The notes under the pieces were generated by a model, which was not told the DNA's origin, did no database searches, and worked only from the letters and a program-made list of their open reading frames with translations. From Diplonema papillatum (taxonomy: Eukaryota > Euglenozoa > Diplonemea > Diplonemida > Diplonemidae), in the NCBI GenBank assembly GCA_030068145.1, contig JAPJBO010000250.1, positions 1-64,000 of the forward strand: 64,000 nt of DNA, given 5' to 3'. Position numbers and translations under genes: made by a program. Position 1 is the first letter of the stretch, and each line of letters opens with the position of its first letter. Shown here in pieces: positions 60,620 through 64,000 of the stretch.

Positions 60620-61020
60620 TCACCCTCCGAACCGTTAGCAATCGCTTCAAAAACGTTTTTAACCCCCAGTCGGGGACAGCGAGGACACTGTACAGTGCAG
60701 ATTCAATTCGATTATCGGCCTGTCATTTCGTCAGAGTTGTGCTCCGCCTTGAATCGGACCGCTTGACTCCACGTCTCTTGCGACCGGAGTGCCTCGCTGT
60801 CCTCATTCTTAGCCTGGCTTTAGTCTGATGAAAGTCTGACAAAAGTCTGACCAAAGTCTGACCAAAGTCTGACCAAAGTCTGACCAAAGTCTGACCAAAG
60901 TCTGATGAGTTCTCAAGTATCGGGACGCCGTCCACGGGACGTAGAACGTAGTACGTAAGCGGGTGGATGGGTTTCGGATGGCTGCGTTCTCTTCAGAAAA
61001 GTACGATTCGATTCGATCTG
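60620..61020 (-). mobile_element. LINE family C, truncated copy plus tail array
   Basis: The minus strand encodes RTARHSGRKRRGVKRSDS up to a stop at 60723, preceded by a run of TCAGACTTTGG undecamers (60830-60905), i.e. the tail of the next element. Same head-to-tail logic as family B. Confidence 0.6.
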
Positions 61021-61420
61021 TCATTTCTTCAGAGTCGTGCTCCGCCTTGAATCGGACCGCTTGACCCCACGTCTCTTGCGACCGGAGTGCCTCGCTGTCC
61101 TCATTGTGGCCCCGGACAGCATGGATGCCGCGTCTTCGTCGGCCTTGTCGTCCCCTGTGCTCGCGTCGTCGCTCCTGACATTGCTCCCGTCGGCATGCTC
61201 CAGCTGCTGCTCCGGTTCCGGGGACGCCAGCCACGCGGGCGGGATGCCCGGGCTGTGGTCGCGGCAGGCTTGGGCCCTCGAGTACGCGAGAACTTCGCGG
61301 AACACGCCCCTGACCTGCTTCGCAAGCAGAGCTAGCACGGCGAAGAGGCACGGCCTGTCATCCCCTGTCCGGCCTGTGGACATCGCGGGGAAGATTCGCG
61401 CAGCGGCAGCATTCTCCTAA
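61021..61420 (-). pseudogene. LINE family C protein, C-terminal copy
   Basis: About 120 codons ending SDSRRSTTLKK, with LFAVLALLAKQVRGVFREVL and CRDHSPGIPPAW. Near-identical to 62.1-kb copy, truncated at the right. Confidence 0.65.
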
Positions 61421-61439
61421 CGCAGGAGTGAGGAGCCGA

Positions 61440-61800
61440 CGGTGAAGCAGCATCGCAAGACACGGTGTGTAACCTTAGCCTGGCTTCAGTCTGACCAGAG
61501 TCTGATGAATTCTCAAGTATTGGGACGGCTTCCCGGGGACGTAGAACGTAGGGTGGATGGGTTTCAGATCGCTGCATCGCAAAACACGGTGTGTAACCTT
61601 AGTCTGACTTTAGCCTGGCTCTTTAGTCTGACCAGAGCCTGATGAATTATGAAGTATCGGGACGCCGTCCAGGGGACGTAGAACGTAGTACGTAAGCGGG
61701 TGGATGGGTTTCAGATCGCTGCATCGCAAAACAAGGTTTGTAAAGTCTGACGTTAGCCTGGTTTTAGTCTGACCAGAGCCTGATGAATTCTCAATTCGAT
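61440..61800 (-). mobile_element. Three 3'-UTR-only copies of LINE family C
   Basis: CATCGCAA(A/G)ACA(C/A)GGT...AGCCTGG...CTGATGAATT recurs three times (61448, 61577, 61723), separated by GGGACGTAGAACGTAG blocks; extreme 5' truncations in tandem. Confidence 0.6.
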
Positions 61801-61808
61801 TCGATCTG

Positions 61809-62400
61809 TCATTTCTTCAGAGTCGTGCTCCGCCTTGAATCGGACCGCTTGACCCCACGTCTCTTGCGACCGGAGTGCCTCGCTGTCCTCATTGTGGCCC
61901 CGGACAGCATGGATGCCGCGTCTTCGTCGGCCTTATCATCCCCTGTGCTCACGTCGTCGCTCCTGGCATTGCTCCCGTCGGCATGCTCCAGCTGCTGCTC
62001 CGGTTCCGGGGGCGCCAGCCACGCGGGCGGGATGCCCGGGCTGTGGTCGCGGCAGGCTTGGGCCCTCGAGTACGCGAGAACTTCGCGGAACACGCCCCTG
62101 ACCTCCTTCGCAAGCAGAGCTTGCACGGCGAAGAGGCACGGCTTGTAGACATCGCGGGGAAGATTCGCGCAGCCGTCTGCTGCTGCCGCCGCCGCCGCCG
62201 CCGGAGGTGACGGCGGCTTCGGAAACTCGCAGTCGGTAGGAACGGGCGGCGTAGACACGCCGTCGGCGGTCGGGAGGCGCGGGGCCCTGTGAGACTCGCC
62301 TGTCACGCTGCAGTACGGGTGGGTCGCTTTGTCGTGGCCACACAGTCGACAGCCTCCGTGCGGGTTGCCTGTGTGCGGGGTGGTGGGTTTGAGCGTGAAT
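61809..62400 (-). pseudogene. LINE family C protein with zinc knuckle (gag/ORF1-like)
   Basis: Open from about 62400 to the stop at 61809. It starts with a nucleic-acid-binding knuckle C-x2-C-x6-H-x2-C (CRLCGHDKATHPYC), then an Ala/Pro linker encoded by GCC repeats, a helical LFAVQALLAKEVRGVFREVL segment, an acidic DDKADEDAA stretch and a basic C-terminus ending RRSTTLKK. The N-terminal part beyond the knuckle is missing or lies past 62400, where SINE-like repeats begin. A second knuckle copy is at 62880-62960. Confidence 0.6.
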
Positions 62401-62770
62401 AATCGAGCTCGGGGTTTCAGAGAGAAATATCGCTTGTTATTCTGGGGGTTTAGAGAAATTTCGCTTGTTATTCTGGGGGTTTAGAGAAATTTCGCTTGTT
62501 ATTCTGGGGATTTAGAGTGAAAGTTCGCTTGTTAGTTCGCTTGAAACTCTGGAATGTTTCGTGTGGGTTTGAGATTCTAGGGTTTAGAGTGAAAGTTCGC
62601 TTGGCACTCCAGTTTAGAACAAAGGTCAAAACACAATTTTGCGCTTGAAACTCTGGAATTTTTAGAGTCGGTTTTAGAGTGGAAGCTCGCTTGAAATTCT
62701 AGGGGGGGAGCAAAGGTTGAAACTCCGGCAAGTTTAGAGTAAAGGCTTGCTTGAAACTCTGGGGTTTCGA
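62401..62770. repeat. Degenerate repeats of TTTAGAGTGAAAGTTCGCTTG
   Basis: At least eight copies of the SINE 3'-end sequence (TTTAGAG...TTCGCTTG) in tandem, the first three spaced 36 bp. Non-coding. Confidence 0.7.
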
Positions 62771-63004
62771 CTGCTGCTGCCGCCGGAGGTGACGGCGGCT
62801 TCGGAGACTCACAGTCGGTGGGAACGGCCGGCGGAGACGCGCCGTCTGCGGTCGGGAGGCGCGGGGCCCTGTAGGACTCGCCTGTCACGATGCAGTACGG
62901 GTGGGTCGCTTTGTCGTGGCCACACAGTCGACAGCCTCCGTGCGGGTTGCCTGTGTGCAGGGTGGTGGGTTTGAGCGTGAATAATCGCTTGAAGCTCCGG
63001 GTTT
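62771..63004 (-). pseudogene. Second zinc-knuckle fragment of family C
   Basis: Repeats the knuckle and TGESYRAPRLPTADGASPP segment of 62220-62400, interrupted after SPPAAAAVE by the repeats at 62.7 kb. Confidence 0.6.
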
Positions 63005-63150
63005 AACCCCTTACCGACCAGCGACCTCCACAGGGGTCGTTAAATAGCCCATTTCTTAGATATGCCGAAAAGTTGGGACAGGTGTGTCGAAAACAGCTTT
63101 CAAGGGCGGAAATGAAAATATATGTGGCGTATCTCTTTATTCCCGCCCTT
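63005..63150. other. Spacer with hairpin
   Basis: CAAGGGCGG at 63101 and CCGCCCTTG at 63143 can pair around a 33-base loop. No gene. Confidence 0.45.
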
Positions 63151-64000
63151 GAACCTCGGTAATCCGGCTCCCCCTCGAGGAGTCGACAAGGCGCCGATCT
63201 GACATGACCAGGATTTAGACCCAAACCCCGGAAATCCGGCTCCCCCTCGAGGAGTCGACAAGGCGCCAATCTGACATGACCAGGATTTAGACCCAAACCC
63301 CGGAAATCCCGCTCCCCCCTCGAGGAGTCGACAAGGCGCCAATCTGACATGACCAGGATTTAGACCCAAACCCCGGAAATCCCGCTCCCCCCTCGAGGAG
63401 TCGACAAGGCGCCGATCTGACATGACCAGGATTTAGACCCAAACCCCGGAAATCCGGCTCCCCCCTCGAGGAGTCGACAAGGCGCCAATCTGACATGACC
63501 AGGATTTAGACCCAAACCCCGGAAATCCCGCTCCCCCCTCGAGGAGTCGACAAGGCGCCGATCTGACATGACCAGGATTTAGACCCAAACCCCGGAAATC
63601 CCGCTCCCCCTCGAGGAGTCGACAAGGCGCCAATCTGACATGACCAGGATTTAGACCCAAACCCCGGAAATCCGGCTCCCCCCTCGAGGAGTCGACAAGG
63701 CGCCAATCTGACATGACCAGGATTTAGACCCAAACCCCGGAAATCCCGCTCCCCCCTCGAGGAGTCGACAAGGCGCCGATCTGACATGACCAGGATTTAG
63801 ACCCAAACCCCGGAAATCCCGCTCCCCCCTCGAGGAGTCGACAAGGCGCCGATCTGACATGACCAGGATTTAGACCCAAACCCCGGAAATCCCGCTCCCC
63901 CCTCGAGGAGTCGACAAGGCGCCGATCTGACATGACCAGGATTTAGACCCAAACCCCGGAAATCCCGCTCCCCCCTCGAGGAGTCGACAAGGCGCCGATC
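63151..64000. repeat. 73-bp satellite, runs off the right edge
   Basis: AGTCGACAAGGCGCC recurs at 63181, 63253, 63326, 63399, 63472, 63545, 63617, 63690, 63763, 63836, 63909 and 63982. Units differ at one or two sites (GCCAATC/GCCGATC, CCGGCTC/CCCGCTC). Since 73 is not a multiple of three, overlapping minus-strand frames are artefacts. Confidence 0.97.

Noticed and set aside
63003-63933. Overlapping minus-strand ORFs in the right-edge satellite
   Set aside because: A 73-bp period gives the same peptide in shifting frames; no independent start or end.

Overview
The window looks like repeat-dense nuclear DNA from a protist, most likely a euglenozoan (diplonemid, kinetoplastid relative or euglenid). 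Three observations support this. Two small-subunit rRNA fragments carry GCCAGCACCC in the 530 loop instead of the usual GCCAGCAGCC, which I recall as a euglenozoan trait. A third SSU fragment reads GTAGTCCACTGCTGTAAACGATG-like around the 900 region. A 16-base match to the 3' end of the kinetoplastid/diplonemid spliced-leader exon sits just upstream of a LINE ORF1. No species name can be defended from the sequence alone.

Almost all of the window is mobile or repetitive. 1-3.2 kb: the 5' half of an APE-type LINE on the minus strand, with ORF1 and an overlapping ORF2 that runs off the left edge. 3.2-9.2 kb: foldbacks, SINE-like retroposons, an SSU fragment and an LSU fragment interrupted by a 98-bp inverted-repeat element. 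9.8-12 kb: a 165-bp tandem array and long (GT)n tracts around a short TIR element. 12-19.2 kb: dispersed families, many duplicated elsewhere. 20.4-21.4 kb: about five tandem copies of a piece of LSU domain V. 21.8-25.7 kb: a candidate two-exon host gene. 26.2-37.6 kb: a CACACCCTATTT satellite split by a 9-kb segment bounded by inverted repeats, which holds a head-to-tail array of 5'-truncated LINE copies, one of them with a 1.4-kb-codon ORF2. 40.9-44.9 kb: long (TAG)n tracts holding two internally deleted elements with the A1-internal-B1-A2-B2 split direct repeats of PAT/Ngaro-type tyrosine-recombinase retrotransposons. 46.1-48 kb: an 820-bp tandem duplication. 48.4 kb: a captured dynamin GTPase fragment. 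51.5-56.3 kb: a second candidate two-exon gene, paralogous to the first. 52.3-52.8, 54.3-55.2, 58-59.2 and 63.1-64 kb: tandem arrays. 60.6-62.4 kb: a second LINE-like family with a zinc-knuckle protein.

The credible coding content is small: LINE ORF1 and ORF2; an RNase H remnant of a tyrosine-recombinase retroelement; a zinc-knuckle gag-like remnant; a dynamin N-terminal fragment; two paralogous two-exon genes for small RIIa/DPY-30-like proteins; a small cysteine-motif family; and a few unplaced but protein-like stretches at 29-30.6 and 53.3-54 kb. Most other long open frames are artefacts of tandem repeats whose period suppresses stop codons. The strongest leads are the recombinase-retroelement architecture inside (TAG)n, the LINE array that appears to insert next to its own tail repeat, the SL sequence at a LINE 5' end, a 94-95-nt RNA fold with covariation in three SINE copies, and the two-exon gene pair.
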